64,000 nucleotides of DNA from a bacterium (GCA_030429765.1 JAUIER010000020.1:1-64000); one strand, 5' to 3'; shown: positions 1-14,028, counted from the stretch's first letter. Made by a program: numbers and translations. Notes: generated by a model not told the origin, from the sequence alone.

Positions 1-92
1 TGATAGACCTCGGAAAATTCATGGTTACTACACCCCTGCTGAAGTTTTTAATAAAATGTTGCACTAGAAACTAGAATCCACCCTGACACCAA

Positions 93-2045
93 TTAATTGG
101 CCTGGCCGCGCAGTTCCATCATTTTTTGCTGCAGCTCGAGATTGCGCTGTTGCTGTTCCTTCTGATAGCGCTGCTGAATCGCCAGGCGCTCCTGCGGTGT
201 CTGGGCGTTTTGCATATCCTGCGAAAATTGCTGCGTGGATTCGAGCATCCGCTTTTGATATTCCATCGCCAACGCCTGGATCTTTTGCTGATTCTCCTGA
301 TGCTGCCGCATCATGTCGGCCTGATTGGCATTGCCATAATGATTGTTCTGCGGCGCGCGCGGGTTGACCGCATTTCGATTGGGAAAGTTTGACGGGACGG
401 CCGGTGTTTGTCGTCCCTTGGAACCTGAATGGATCCGGATTCCCTCAGCCTTACGGCGTTTGAAGTCTTCCATTCTTTTCTGCGCTTCGGCCTGCGCCCG
501 CTGATTCTGTTGATCAACGCGTTGCTGCCGTTTGGCCAGAATACTCTTCATGGCCTCAGTTGCGGAACTACCATTGTCAGGATCCGGTAACGGCGGTTCC
601 TTATCGGTGGTGAACTTACCCGTGATCGGCGGCTTGTTGTTAGCAAAGTTATACATATTTTCATAAGCCGTCGTGATACGCTCGTCCGAGCATTGTCCGC
701 TGAGGATTTCCTGCAGCTGGTTGATGTTACTGGTGAAGAATCCTATGGCCAGCGAGGTGGCCAGAAACGGGTTGGTCTCGCGGTGATGCGACTTCAGTGT
801 CGAGCTGATCATCCGCATCGTGGCCCATGGCTTCCAGGTGCCGAAGTATCGGTCGTAGGTGTCCGCGTACTTGCGTTCCAGCCGGATCTCTCTCGGTTCA
901 CCATCCACGGTCTCACTGATCAGAAATCCGTTATCGTCAAATTTCCGTTCAACCGTAAAAATGCGTCGGCCGACCGGATCTTTGATATGTCCGCCACAGT
1001 AATCCGAGTAGGCGCCCAGGGCTGATTCCAGAAAGAAACCGAAGAAGTTTTTATAGTGCCTAACAATATCAAAACGTCCGGCCGCCAGCACTTCCACAAA
1101 ATCCCCAAAGTCAGCAATCGGACTGTTGTATTCCTTGAGCACCATCTGCGAGGCGTCGACTTTCCAATCATCCGATTTTCGGGTGATCAGAAAGCAATCC
1201 TGACCTTCGGTCTTACATTTGTAATCCTGGGATAGCGGATTGATGATAAACTTGATGGTTTCAGTCGCGGGGCATTCCTTGAGATACATCTTTGACACAT
1301 CGGCGGCGACCATCCCCCAGCTGTGCATCTTGACCGGCTTGGCCAGCGCGCGCTCCTGGTTATTGGCAAATTGAGGCTCAAGTAAAAGCACCGGCTCCGG
1401 ATCGCAACCGCCGCGATAACGCATACCGGCGACGCTGAACACGTCACGGTAGGCCAGTTCAAATGTATGATATTGATCAAAGTCCGTCTCAACACGACCA
1501 TCCTGAATGCGCCATCCGTTGGCCTTGGTCATCGTGCCTTCGTAGGTGTAGTCCTCTTTGGTGTGATGGGCCGGATGAAACGTAAAGCGGATGACCTCCA
1601 CCTCATCATCGCATTGATCAAGAATGCCGTTGCGAAGCACCTCGAGCACATCGCTGACCGGCAGATCGTTACCGGAGCGTGTTTGCAGGAAGCGCGATAG
1701 GTCGAGCTTTCGTGTATCGCTGGCAACAGTCTCCACATTGATGAGCTTGCGGCATGCCCCGCGGTAAATGGCGGATACAGACGTTTGCCGATGAATGGTG
1801 TGGGCGGTAAATCCGTTCATCTCCGCGTCACGGTTGAACATCTTCGTCATGCGCAACTGAATTTGTCCATAATTCTCAATGATCTCATCGTCGCGTTCCC
1901 ATATCTTCATCTGGGCATTCGCATTGATTTGCAACGACATGATTCCAATCAGAGCCATGCCTACTGCTTGCCAGCTTTTACGTTGCCTTGAGCGGGTTGG
2001 TGTTTTTTTAGACGTAAAACAATGATCATCCGGGTAAGATTTCAT
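93..2045 (-). CDS. Large secreted protein of unknown function with Gln-rich C-terminal tail
   Basis: 650 aa, family not recognised. The N-terminus is basic, then a hydrophobic stretch (about residues 28-43) ends in an Ala-Asn-Ala-Gln signal-peptidase-type site near residue 45, so export is likely. Residues about 46-480 look globular, with scattered Cys and many aromatic residues. Residues about 500-650 are low-complexity, rich in Gln, Arg, Lys and Met, and probably form a long coiled coil. The ATG start has an AGGAC ribosome site 5 nt upstream. The next gene upstream on the same strand ends 33 nt away. I cannot assign a function; a periplasmic or envelope-associated structural role is only a guess. 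Confidence 0.7.
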   Translation of the reverse strand: MKSYPDDHCFTSKKTPTRSRQRKSWQAVGMALIGIMSLQINANAQMKIWERDDEIIENYGQIQLRMTKMFNRDAEMNGFTAHTIHRQTSVSAIYRGACRKLINVETVASDTRKLDLSRFLQTRSGNDLPVSDVLEVLRNGILDQCDDEVEVIRFTFHPAHHTKEDYTYEGTMTKANGWRIQDGRVETDFDQYHTFELAYRDVFSVAGMRYRGGCDPEPVLLLEPQFANNQERALAKPVKMHSWGMVAADVSKMYLKECPATETIKFIINPLSQDYKCKTEGQDCFLITRKSDDWKVDASQMVLKEYNSPIADFGDFVEVLAAGRFDIVRHYKNFFGFFLESALGAYSDYCGGHIKDPVGRRIFTVERKFDDNGFLISETVDGEPREIRLERKYADTYDRYFGTWKPWATMRMISSTLKSHHRETNPFLATSLAIGFFTSNINQLQEILSGQCSDERITTAYENMYNFANNKPPITGKFTTDKEPPLPDPDNGSSATEAMKSILAKRQQRVDQQNQRAQAEAQKRMEDFKRRKAEGIRIHSGSKGRQTPAVPSNFPNRNAVNPRAPQNNHYGNANQADMMRQHQENQQKIQALAMEYQKRMLESTQQFSQDMQNAQTPQERLAIQQRYQKEQQQRNLELQQKMMELRGQAN

Positions 2046-2078
2046 AATGAGTCCTATCGATTGGATTAGCGGATCGGT

Positions 2079-3050
2079 TTATGTGAAAAGCTCGGCCATG
2101 CGTTTTCTCATCGCCTGCGACGGTAGTATACCATAACCGGCGCGCATATTTTCATTCATATGTTCGACTTGTCGGGTGGCCGGAATCGCACAGGTCACCG
2201 CCGGGTGCGAGACGATGAACTTGAGTAAAAACTCCGGCCAATTGGCACACCCCATGTCAGCGGCCCACTCGGGGAGCGCTCGACGCTGGGCGTCATCAAT
2301 AAGGTATCCGCCTTGATAGGGCCGATTGGCGATCACCGCAATCCCTTCGTCTGCCGCCAGCGGTAATATCCGATCCTCCACCTCCCGGTCCCGGATATTG
2401 TACGTCACCTGAATGAAGTCCAGTGGCTGGGTGCGCATGATGCGCTCGAGTTCACGATGGCGCCGGCCATGTGATGTCGTGATCCCCAGGTAACGAATTC
2501 GTCCGGACTCCTTGAGTTCGCGCAGCGTGGCCAGGTGCTCTTCCCATGTCAACAAGTTGTGGACCTGAAACAAATCAAAGTTCGGTAACTTCCATAAACG
2601 GCAGGAATCCTCAAATTGGCGTGGGCCCATGGCCGGGTCCATGTTCCAGATCTTGCTGGCGCTGAACAGGGAATCCGTGTTGGTTAGGCCGGGTAAGACT
2701 TTTCCCAAGACCTGTTCGGCCAGCCCGTACATCGGCGACGAGTCGATCATTCCGCCGCCTAAATCAAAAAAGGCCTTTAACACTTGAGCCCTCGCGTCGA
2801 TTTCGGTCGGACCACTGACATGAAATGTCTGCCATGTTCCCATGCCGATGACCGGGATCTTCTCGCCGGTCGACGGAATGGTTTTTCGTATAGGCGACAA
2901 ATCCGATTGCTCCGCGAAGGCATTGAGCGAATCCAGGATCGAAAGTGAAGATATAAAAGGAGCTCCGGCCAAGAGCACGGCTAACTTTTTCAAGAATTCA
3001 CGTCGTGAGATACTGGTTGGCGTCGACTTTGGTGGAAAACTGTTTTTCAT
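2079..3050 (-). CDS. Tat-exported aldo/keto reductase
   Basis: 323 aa. A twin-arginine signal (SRREFLKKLAVLLAG, residues about 14-28) shows that the folded enzyme is exported. The mature part is an aldo/keto reductase barrel: GMGTW at the first strand, then the expected catalytic Asp and Tyr in IDSSPMYG, Lys in ASKIW and His in FQVHN. These enzymes reduce aldehydes or ketones with NAD(P)H. A periplasmic location, where NADPH is scarce, is odd but is seen for other Tat-AKRs. The substrate cannot be read from sequence. The start is an ATG with no strong ribosome site. Confidence 0.88.
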   Translation of the reverse strand: MKNSFPPKSTPTSISRREFLKKLAVLLAGAPFISSLSILDSLNAFAEQSDLSPIRKTIPSTGEKIPVIGMGTWQTFHVSGPTEIDARAQVLKAFFDLGGGMIDSSPMYGLAEQVLGKVLPGLTNTDSLFSASKIWNMDPAMGPRQFEDSCRLWKLPNFDLFQVHNLLTWEEHLATLRELKESGRIRYLGITTSHGRRHRELERIMRTQPLDFIQVTYNIRDREVEDRILPLAADEGIAVIANRPYQGGYLIDDAQRRALPEWAADMGCANWPEFLLKFIVSHPAVTCAIPATRQVEHMNENMRAGYGILPSQAMRKRMAELFT

Positions 3051-3116
3051 GATTAATATACCGGATCTATCGTTGATCTGAATGGACTATTTAACTCATG
3101 TGAATACAGCGATCTT

Positions 3117-3581
3117 CTAGAACGATGCAAAAAACGCCAGCCAAATTCCCGCGCCGATAAACAACACGGCCGTGATAAACGGGGTAAAATTGTAAACGGT
3201 TGGGCCCGGCTTAAGGACGCTGAATGACGGATCGTCAGGTTTATAGTAAACCTTCACCTGCTGACCGTTGCCGAACTCCTGCAACAATTTTTCCAGCGTT
3301 CCGGCTGTCTTCACTATTTTATCACTGAACGTGACACGTTGACTGGTATATGGCTGCCCATTGACTTCATAAGTGTAGGTATAGTCAACCTGGGTGCTTT
3401 TGTGTCCGCCGACCCGTTCTGCGGCCGACTTTACAATGACATAACGCGTTGACGCCTTTTGGATTTTGCCCCACGCGTAGGGCCATTGCCGACTTTGGAT
3501 CGCTTTCATCAGCTGGACGATGAGAAACGTCCCAAATATTCCGCCGACCGCGATGAAGATGAATCCCATGATAGATGACAT
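3117..3581 (-). CDS. DUF3592 membrane protein
   Basis: 154 aa. One hydrophobic segment at the N-terminus and one at the C-terminus flank an extracytoplasmic beta-rich domain. That domain has the DUF3592 pattern: YTYEVNGQPY, a valine-rich strand, then KVYYKPDDPSFSVL. The role of this family is unknown. An AAGGAG ribosome site sits 6 nt before the ATG. It appears to be a single-gene unit between the aldo/keto reductase and the VIT-type transporter. Confidence 0.8.
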   Translation of the reverse strand: MSSIMGFIFIAVGGIFGTFLIVQLMKAIQSRQWPYAWGKIQKASTRYVIVKSAAERVGGHKSTQVDYTYTYEVNGQPYTSQRVTFSDKIVKTAGTLEKLLQEFGNGQQVKVYYKPDDPSFSVLKPGPTVYNFTPFITAVLFIGAGIWLAFFASF

Positions 3582-3641
3582 GCTTAACTCCTTGTGCTGT
3601 TATCAAATTGTCCCTATATTGCAACCTTAACATTACTTGAC

Positions 3642-4400
3642 TTAGATGATGGCTTCAAGCAAAGCGCCCACACTATACGCCAATCCGGCCGCCATCGCGC
3701 CGATCGAAAATGTTTCAAGCCCTGAGAGCCACCATCGCTGACCGACGAACTTTCCTTTCATCGCCCCGACGATAAAAAAGGCCAATCCGGTCATTACGGA
3801 GCTGATCATAAACGGATGCGGGGTCTGGACCTGAAAGATCATCTCGTAGACAAAGATATACAGGGGCACAAAACCGATCAGCATGAAGGCGGCAAACGTG
3901 GCCAATCCCGCCTTAACCGGCGACGGCGGATTGAGTGACATCCCGAATTCTTCCTGGATCATGGTGTCGATCCACCGTTCCGAGTCCGACGTGATAACCT
4001 TGACGACCCGTTCGAGATCCGCGCCCTTGAATCCCTTGGCCTCAAAGATCTGGCGGATCTCTTCTTTCTCCCCTTCCGGAAATTTTTCGATATGCCGTTT
4101 CTCTGACTCACGGATATGGTCCAGCAGCTGGTGTTCGGCCTTGGTCCCGATGTAATTACTGATGGCCATACTGAAACCGTCCGCGATGAGATTGCTCAGC
4201 CCCAGGATAATAATGACCTTGCTCGATAGATTCGCCCCCACCACACCTGAGACAACGGCAAAGGTTGTCACCGTTCCGTCGATCGCCCCGTAGATGAAAT
4301 CCTTGAGGTAACTGTGCTTGAATCCCGCCTCAAGCCGTTCGCGGATCGCGGAGGGTGTGTGGGAATGACTGAATTTAGATGACTGTGATTTAGATGTCAT
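3642..4400 (-). CDS. VIT1/CCC1-family iron/manganese transporter
   Basis: 252 aa. The N-terminal KDFIYGAIDGTVTTFAVVSG segment is the hallmark first helix of the VIT1/CCC1 family, which moves Fe2+ or Mn2+ out of the cytoplasm using a proton gradient. About five membrane helices are visible. A charged cytoplasmic stretch between helices 2 and 3 (residues about 95-150, many Glu) matches the metal-binding domain of this family. No ferritin-like domain is fused. Substrate choice between Fe and Mn is not visible. An AGGAG lies rather far (about 12 nt) upstream of the ATG. Confidence 0.85.
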   Translation of the reverse strand: MTSKSQSSKFSHSHTPSAIRERLEAGFKHSYLKDFIYGAIDGTVTTFAVVSGVVGANLSSKVIIILGLSNLIADGFSMAISNYIGTKAEHQLLDHIRESEKRHIEKFPEGEKEEIRQIFEAKGFKGADLERVVKVITSDSERWIDTMIQEEFGMSLNPPSPVKAGLATFAAFMLIGFVPLYIFVYEMIFQVQTPHPFMISSVMTGLAFFIVGAMKGKFVGQRWWLSGLETFSIGAMAAGLAYSVGALLEAII

Positions 4401-4480
4401 ATTCGTTTGATAGCTCCTAAGTGAATACTGTTAACAGATTATGTACTTGAAGTTGCTGCTGTCCATCGCTATTGTTAGCC

Positions 4481-6169
4481 CTATTCACTATCATCACCGT
4501 CCCGGCTGAGCTCTAAAAGTCGAGTTGACACAAACTTTTTATACATCCGACGGTCAAAGCATCCCCGGATAACCGATTGTGAGTCCACCACAGGAATAAA
4601 TCCCAGGAAATATCTATCCATATAGCCTTTGGCCTCATACAGGCTGACCTTATCTTGAATTTGATGTTCAAAGTTTTCCTTGATGTCCACCCCGAGCAGA
4701 AAACTGCCGGAGTCCTCCAGCATGATTGAGTTTTTGATGCTGCTAATGTTTATGACGCCCGATAGTTTGCCTTCACGGTCAACCACCGGATATTGCGTGT
4801 AGGGACTTTCACTGAAAATATGCAGGATATCTTTAAGGGGCGTGCTGTCCTGGATTACCGGGTAATTTGTGTCCATTAGCTCATCCACTTGCACCTTTCT
4901 GATCAAATCCTCTTCGGATACATTACGGCCGATCTCTCCTGATTTCTCGATCGCTAACTTTACACACGGGGGACCGATCAACTGTACAACAAAGGTTGAC
5001 GCGACAACCACCGCCACAATAATATTCCCAAGATTTTCCGGAAAGATATGGGCCGCGACCATACTCAATCCAACCGCCACACCGGCCTGACTGAACAGAC
5101 ATAATGGCAGATAGCGCCGGACCGATGGATGGCTTGAGGACAGCCTGGCGCCTAGATACGCGCCTACCATCTTGCCGAATGTACGGCCGGTAACATATAG
5201 AAAGATAAGAATGAGCAATAATCGGTTAAGTGACTGCACGTTTAATTTGGCTCCGATCAGCACAAAAAACAGGATGAATATCGGCGGTGCAAAGTCTTCT
5301 GTTAATTCAAATATCCGGCGGCTGGTATGGGGAATGCCGTTGACAACGACAGCCCCGAGAATCATCGCGGCCAGCAACATACTCACATTAAGGGTTATGG
5401 ATAGTCCCAGGACAAACAAAACCATGCCGATCAGAAATACCAGGACTTTATCCTTTTGGTCGTAGTGCTTTAGTATACCGACAAGTATCAGTCCCGACAG
5501 TCCTCCGATGACAATGGCGCCACCGATTTCGTACATGGGATGAAAGATGGCCCATAGAACACTTTGATGCGCCATTCCCAAAATGTGAGTGGCCAGATTA
5601 GAGGCAATCGCAAACAGGATGATGGCCAGGGCATCGTCAAGCGCGACAATACCAAATATTGTCGTTGTCAGTGGGCCGCGCGCCTTGTATTCCCACAAAA
5701 CATCGGTTGTCGCGGCCGGTGCTGTGGCCGAGGCAATGGCCCCAAGCATTAACGCCACCGACCAACCCAGCGTTGTATCCTGGAGAAGCAGGCTACCGAT
5801 CACTCCGATGACCACGGTAACTCCGATGAAGGCCATAAGTCCTTCAAAAAGCAATATCGTAAAAAACTGCCGGCCGTATTTTTTCAGAATAGATTTTTTG
5901 AGCTCACCGCCGATCATAAAACCAATGAGACCCAGGGCAAATTGGTTGAACGGCTGTAATGTTTCAATCATATTCAGATCAATGATCTTGAGCCCGGTCT
6001 GTCCAAGAAATACGCCAATGAGGATATACCCTACCACCTGCGGAATCCTAAGTTTCTGAAAGAGACGTCCTCCCAGCGTCCCTCCGAATAAGACCAGGGC
6101 CAGAATAAACAGTGTGTTCAGATGTAAGGTGGAAACTTCCGATATCAGATATTGAAATTTCTGGATCAT
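4481..6169 (-). CDS. CPA2-type cation:proton antiporter with C-terminal CBS pair
   Basis: About 562 aa from the ATG at 6169; an in-frame TTG lies two codons upstream. Residues about 15-400 carry 12 or so hydrophobic helices typical of the Kef/NapA antiporter family, including the GGxLGGRLFQKLRIPQVVGY opening helix and the unwound-helix region ASATAPAATTDVLWEY. Residues about 430-555 form two CBS motifs in place of the TrkA-N domain of KefB/C, so gating is probably by an adenine nucleotide. The ion (Na+ or K+) cannot be decided. No clear ribosome site precedes the ATG. Confidence 0.85.
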   Translation of the reverse strand: MIQKFQYLISEVSTLHLNTLFILALVLFGGTLGGRLFQKLRIPQVVGYILIGVFLGQTGLKIIDLNMIETLQPFNQFALGLIGFMIGGELKKSILKKYGRQFFTILLFEGLMAFIGVTVVIGVIGSLLLQDTTLGWSVALMLGAIASATAPAATTDVLWEYKARGPLTTTIFGIVALDDALAIILFAIASNLATHILGMAHQSVLWAIFHPMYEIGGAIVIGGLSGLILVGILKHYDQKDKVLVFLIGMVLFVLGLSITLNVSMLLAAMILGAVVVNGIPHTSRRIFELTEDFAPPIFILFFVLIGAKLNVQSLNRLLLILIFLYVTGRTFGKMVGAYLGARLSSSHPSVRRYLPLCLFSQAGVAVGLSMVAAHIFPENLGNIIVAVVVASTFVVQLIGPPCVKLAIEKSGEIGRNVSEEDLIRKVQVDELMDTNYPVIQDSTPLKDILHIFSESPYTQYPVVDREGKLSGVINISSIKNSIMLEDSGSFLLGVDIKENFEHQIQDKVSLYEAKGYMDRYFLGFIPVVDSQSVIRGCFDRRMYKKFVSTRLLELSRDGDDSE

Positions 6170-6297
6170 GGGCAATAAAAGTTTAAGAATTCATTTTCTT
6201 AGTATCAACGTTTTGCTCTTGGGTGGGGATGGCCAGGCCATCGGCATATTAAGTCATACGGCCTCACTCTTGAGTGAATGGTTCAGATGGCGATCGT

Positions 6298-6834
6298 TTA
6301 AAGTTTGGTGACATTATCGATCTGAACCGATAGGTTTCCGTTCTGATCTTTGACAAGTGGTGTGACACACATCATAACATTACTGCTATTGAACGTATAG
6401 CTGCCGGACGGGACTTTTTTAAAGATATCCCGGAACAGCGCGGGGTAACCTCCCATCATTTCGAGTGACGACAGCATACAGTGTTTACCGCCGTCGAGAT
6501 CACCGGCATCGAGCATGAGTTTGACATCACTCTTGACCGCTTCGGGAACTGGGTACGTGCGGGCCTCTTTCCAGTCCTGATTGGCACGTGATTGCAGAAA
6601 CTTAAGCATTGACGCGTCATCGCCGTTGGCGATATAGACTTTACCGCGCAGCCCCGAGATATAGACGCGATTGGTTTCGTACCACAAGTTAAGTATGGCC
6701 TCTCCGTTATCGCTTTTGTTGCTGCGTACGTCCTCCACACTGATATCTCCTGTTGAAAGGCTGTTATCCGGTTTGTCCACCGGGGGGGTGCTGGCAACTG
6801 GCTTGGCCCCGAAAAGTTTTTTCAAAAAGCCCAT
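6298..6834 (-). CDS. Unknown 178-aa protein
   Basis: Not recognised. The first 12 residues (MGFLKKLFGAKP) are an amphipathic basic helix of the kind seen in peripheral membrane proteins, followed by a Pro/Asp linker and a compact mixed alpha/beta domain from about residue 45. There is no signal peptide or Cys motif. The start is certain: AAGGAGG 7 nt before the ATG, and a good sigma70-type promoter upstream. It is probably a single-gene transcript. Confidence 0.65.
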   Translation of the reverse strand: MGFLKKLFGAKPVASTPPVDKPDNSLSTGDISVEDVRSNKSDNGEAILNLWYETNRVYISGLRGKVYIANGDDASMLKFLQSRANQDWKEARTYPVPEAVKSDVKLMLDAGDLDGGKHCMLSSLEMMGGYPALFRDIFKKVPSGSYTFNSSNVMMCVTPLVKDQNGNLSVQIDNVTKL

Positions 6835-6882
6835 AGGTATCCCTCCTTGGTATGGCTGTGATCAACAACCGATTATCTGCTT

Positions 6883-6911
6883 ATTATAGGGAATCGTGAA
6901 GTGTAGATCAA
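6883..6911 (-). promoter_or_regulatory. Sigma70-type promoter of the 178-aa gene
   Basis: On the minus strand, TTGATC (6906-6911) and a perfect TATAAT (6883-6888) are separated by exactly 17 nt. The predicted transcript would begin about 40 nt upstream of the ATG at 6834. Confidence 0.6.
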
Positions 6912-6998
6912 TATGCGATTGAGTTGCAGGAAGGTGCAATTCCTCCCGCTTGGCAAGGCAGGTATGCGTGCACGTAGAAGGTGGTCGCCGCATTATCC

Positions 6999-7997
6999 TT
7001 AACTGCGGGGTTGATAGCTCTGCAAGGTCTTCATGTAATTGGCCCGTTCAAACGCCTCGGGGTTGGCGCAGGATTTCTGGCTCATGCTGCCCTGCATCTG
7101 CGCGACAGATTCGTATTCATTCTCCTCCATCCATTCGACGATGCCATCCTGGATGCGGCGTGCTTCATCTACCCCGTTCTTCAATAGGGTCGAGCACAAC
7201 ATGGTTACATTCGCGCCGACCATCAGCATTTTGATCACATCTTCATCGGTGTGAATCCCGCTGGTCGCGGCCAGGTTGCATTTAAGATGCCCATAGAGAA
7301 TCGCGATCCAGCGTAATGGCAACCGCATGGCATGCGGGGTGCTCAGGATCACGTTGGGGCGAACGTCAAGATTTTCCAGATCGATATCCGGCTGGTAGAA
7401 GCGGTTGAATAGCACTAGCGCGTCGGCGCCGGCCTCGTCGAGCCGCCGGGCCATGTAGGCCATGTTGCTGAAAAATGGACTGAGTTTCACCGCGACCGGA
7501 ATGCTGATTTGTTTTTTGACCGATTGCAGGACATCGATATAGGACTGCTCAATGGCCTCGCCGGACTGGTCGAACTGGGTGGGGATGTGATAGATATTGA
7601 GTTCAAGCGCGTCCGCACCGACCTGTTCGATATGTTTCGCATACTTGGTCCAGCCGCCAGCGGTATAACCGTTAAGGCTGGCAATAATCGGAATCGCGCA
7701 GGCCTTCTTGGCCTTTTCAATATGCTCGAGATACTCGTCGGGTCCGCCGTAAAAACGGACCGGCTCCGGAAAATATGTCAATGATTCGGCGTAGCTCTCG
7801 GTGCCGTGTGTCAGATGATGGTGCAGGTCGAGTGTCTCCAGCGCCAGCTGTTCTTCAAACAGTGAATGCAGGACGATAGCCGAAACACCTGCGTCCTCCA
7901 GTTTTCGGATACTGTTGAGATTTTCCGACAGCGGCGACGCCGAGGCCACTAACGGATTCTTGAGTTTCATACCGAGATATTGTGTGGTCAGGTCCAT
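6999..7997 (-). CDS. Dihydroorotate dehydrogenase-like flavoprotein
   Basis: 332 aa TIM-barrel protein of the DHOD-like family found beside nifJ in many anaerobes. The N-terminus (MDLTTQYLGMKLKNPLVASA) and ALELNIY, VAVKLSPF and TSGIHTDEDVIKML segments match the FMN-binding barrel of class 1 DHODs. It starts 38 nt after nifJ and on the same strand, so the two are probably cotranscribed. The context argues for a redox role linked to PFOR and against orotate synthesis, but this is inference. The ribosome site is weak (GAGATGAG). Confidence 0.85.
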   Translation of the reverse strand: MDLTTQYLGMKLKNPLVASASPLSENLNSIRKLEDAGVSAIVLHSLFEEQLALETLDLHHHLTHGTESYAESLTYFPEPVRFYGGPDEYLEHIEKAKKACAIPIIASLNGYTAGGWTKYAKHIEQVGADALELNIYHIPTQFDQSGEAIEQSYIDVLQSVKKQISIPVAVKLSPFFSNMAYMARRLDEAGADALVLFNRFYQPDIDLENLDVRPNVILSTPHAMRLPLRWIAILYGHLKCNLAATSGIHTDEDVIKMLMVGANVTMLCSTLLKNGVDEARRIQDGIVEWMEENEYESVAQMQGSMSQKSCANPEAFERANYMKTLQSYQPRS

Positions 7998-8035
7998 ATT
8001 GATCTCATCTCTCTTTGACGTGTTTCACCTAAATT

Positions 8036-11608
<3,573 letters not shown>

Positions 11609-11638
11609 GACACGAACCATCCTGTCTCTAAAATGATT

Positions 11639-11666
11639 GATATACTTTTATTTTAGGTAATTTCAA
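11639..11666 (-). promoter_or_regulatory. Possible nifJ promoter
   Basis: On the minus strand, TTGAAA (11661-11666) and TATATC (11639-11644) are 16 nt apart, in an AT-rich 268-nt gap between hypE and nifJ. The rest of this gap holds no ORF, convincing hairpin or other site that I could recognise. Confidence 0.4.
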
Positions 11667-11876
11667 TTTAAAGAACAAAGTATTTGTTGCAAAATAACGG
11701 GGTTGATCGACAAATTTTTCTGTTTATTTAGCTCATAAAACTTAAAAATACTAAAACCTCGACGAGAAAATTATCTTAAACCTCAAATTCAGTAATAGAG
11801 TAGATGAATGTACGTGATTATACGCAGAACCCTATGATCCTGAAAAAAACGTATTCATATCAGACGCTGTGACGAG

Positions 11877-12926
11877 TTAGCATATGCGCGGCAATTGATC
11901 GCCCGCCAGCAAATCCAGGATACGGTTGGCCCCGATACGGCTTTTAAGGATCACCAGCGATGGGTGTTGTTCAGTCACTCTCCCAATGAAGTTTGCGGAT
12001 CCAAATCCCGGATGGTCTTGCATAATGGCCAGGGCCCGCTCAGCTTGGTCACCCGGTACAAACGCGACAAAGCGCCCCTCATTCGCGACATACAATGGGT
12101 CCAGTCCGAGCAATTCACAGGCCGAGGCCACATCCTCTCTGACCGGAATGCGAGCCTCGTCAATCTCCATCGATAATCGTGTTGACGACGCGATTTCATT
12201 CAAGGCGCTCGATAGTCCACCGCGCGTTAAATCCCGCAGGCAATGCACCTCGATATCGGCGTCAATTAGTTCCATGACGACATCTCCCAGCGGGCATGTA
12301 TCGCTGGTAATGGCTGATTCAAATTCCAGTCCCTCACGCATGGCCATCACCGCCATGCCATGCCGCGCGAGATCGCCATTGACGATAATGGCATCACCGG
12401 CTCGAACGCTCGATGGAGCGATGGTCAACGGATGATCAATGGTCCCGATCCCTGATGTGTTAATAAAGATCCCGTCGCCCTTGCCGCGGTCGACGACCTT
12501 GGTGTCACCGGTCACAATTTGGATCCTGGCTGCGTCAGCAGACCGGCGGATCGATTCACACACAGTCCACAGCGTCGGCATATCGAGTCCTTCTTCCAGG
12601 ATCAATCCCAAACTCAAGCTGTGCGCCCGCGCACCGGCCATGGCCAGATCATTCACCGTTCCGTTCACCGCCAGCTGTCCAATATCGCCGCCCGGAAAGA
12701 TCAATGGATTGACCACATACGAGTCCGTGGTGTACGCAAGATTGTCCGACGATACATTGAGTACGGCTGAATCATGCCCGGGAGCATGACGGGTGTCCTC
12801 ATACAGATGCGCGAAGATCTGATCGATCAGCTGATGCATGAGTTTGCCGCCGCTGCCGTGCGCAAGCTGCACCTGGGTGTGCTGTGTGATCGGAAGCGGA
12901 CATGTGGGATTGAATTCTGTCGTCAT
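11877..12926 (-). CDS. hypE: Hydrogenase maturation protein HypE
   Basis: 349 aa. HypE dehydrates the carbamoyl group on its C-terminal Cys to the thiocyanate that supplies CN ligands to the NiFe active site. The protein ends in Pro-Arg-Ile-Cys, the expected functional tail. An ATP-binding PurM/AIR-synthase fold is shown by [13 protein letters not shown] near residue 23, HDSAVLN and GDTKVVDRG. It is the last gene of the hydrogenase operon and starts 4 nt after hypD. Confidence 0.97.
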   Translation of the reverse strand: MTTEFNPTCPLPITQHTQVQLAHGSGGKLMHQLIDQIFAHLYEDTRHAPGHDSAVLNVSSDNLAYTTDSYVVNPLIFPGGDIGQLAVNGTVNDLAMAGARAHSLSLGLILEEGLDMPTLWTVCESIRRSADAARIQIVTGDTKVVDRGKGDGIFINTSGIGTIDHPLTIAPSSVRAGDAIIVNGDLARHGMAVMAMREGLEFESAITSDTCPLGDVVMELIDADIEVHCLRDLTRGGLSSALNEIASSTRLSMEIDEARIPVREDVASACELLGLDPLYVANEGRFVAFVPGDQAERALAIMQDHPGFGSANFIGRVTEQHPSLVILKSRIGANRILDLLAGDQLPRIC

Positions 12927-12930
12927 AGTT

Positions 12931-14028
12931 CTAAGTGGTTAATGATTGACCTCGATATCGATAATACGCCGCGCACGCGCCCTCGGATGAGACCATCGTG
13001 GCGCCTAACGGATGCTCCGGTGTACAGGTGGTGCCAAAGGCCGGGCAATCAAACGGTTTCTTGTGTCCCTGCAAAACAAGTCCGCTGATGCAATCCGCGC
13101 TTTCTTCCGCTTGTATACCTCTGACATTAAATTTTGTCTCGGCATCGTACATGCGGTATTCGTCGCGTAACTGAAAACCGCTGTGCGGGATCTGTCCAAT
13201 GCCGCGCCATTTACGCGTGCCGATTTCAAATACACGCGTCAACATCTGCTGAGCCGGTTGATTGCCCTGCTTGATGACCGAACGGACATACTGATTCTCA
13301 ACATCGTGACGTCCCTCTTCGAGCTGCTTTACGCACATCAGCACGCCTTGTAAAATATCCAGCGGTTCAAACCCGGTGACGACGATCGGGACCTGATACT
13401 TTGCCGCCAGCGGATCATACTCATGATATCCCATAACGGCACACACATGTCCGGCGGCTAAAAAACCCTGCACTCGATTGTTCGTCGACGACAGAATCGC
13501 TTCAATCGCCGGCGGTACCAGCACGTGAGACACCAGAATGGAGAAATTGGCGATCCGCTGGGCATGGGCTTGGTACACCGCCATCGCATTGGCCGGCGCC
13601 GTGGTTTCAAAGCCTACGGCAAAAAAGACAACTTCCTTATCCGGATTTTCACGGGCGATCTTCAAGGCGTCGAGCGGTGAGTAAATAATCCGCACATCCC
13701 CGCCATTGGCCTTGACCGCAAATAGGTCCAGATGACTGCCCGGCACCCGCAGCATGTCACCGAAGGATGTAAAAATCACCTCAGGGCGCGACGCGATGGC
13801 AATGGCCTGATCGATCAGCTCTAGAGGCGTCACACATACCGGACAGCCGGGTCCATGCACGAGTTCAACTTTGTCCGGTAAAAATTCATCAATCCCAAAC
13901 TTGACGATTGCGTGTGTCTGACCGCCGCAGACCTCCATGATACAGTGATGACGTGTCGTGATCCGGTGAATCTCGTCGGATAGTCGTCGGGCAAGATCTG
14001 GGTCCCGGTATTCGTCTAAGTATTTCAT
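12931..14028 (-). CDS. hypD: Hydrogenase maturation protein HypD
   Basis: 365 aa [4Fe-4S] scaffold protein on which the Fe(CN)2CO unit is assembled together with HypC. Conserved signatures are present: CGGQTHAI near residue 35, [10 protein letters not shown] near residue 66, and the C-terminal cluster of Cys in [21 protein letters not shown] and [10 protein letters not shown]. The start codon overlaps the hypC stop (ATGA), so translation is coupled with its partner. Cytoplasmic. Confidence 0.97.
   Translation of the reverse strand: MKYLDEYRDPDLARRLSDEIHRITTRHHCIMEVCGGQTHAIVKFGIDEFLPDKVELVHGPGCPVCVTPLELIDQAIAIASRPEVIFTSFGDMLRVPGSHLDLFAVKANGGDVRIIYSPLDALKIARENPDKEVVFFAVGFETTAPANAMAVYQAHAQRIANFSILVSHVLVPPAIEAILSSTNNRVQGFLAAGHVCAVMGYHEYDPLAAKYQVPIVVTGFEPLDILQGVLMCVKQLEEGRHDVENQYVRSVIKQGNQPAQQMLTRVFEIGTRKWRGIGQIPHSGFQLRDEYRMYDAETKFNVRGIQAEESADCISGLVLQGHKKPFDCPAFGTTCTPEHPLGATMVSSEGACAAYYRYRGQSLTT

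Noticed and set aside
6176-6297. Short 18-codon ORF between the antiporter and the 178-aa gene
   Set aside because: No ribosome site and no hydrophobic or conserved feature.
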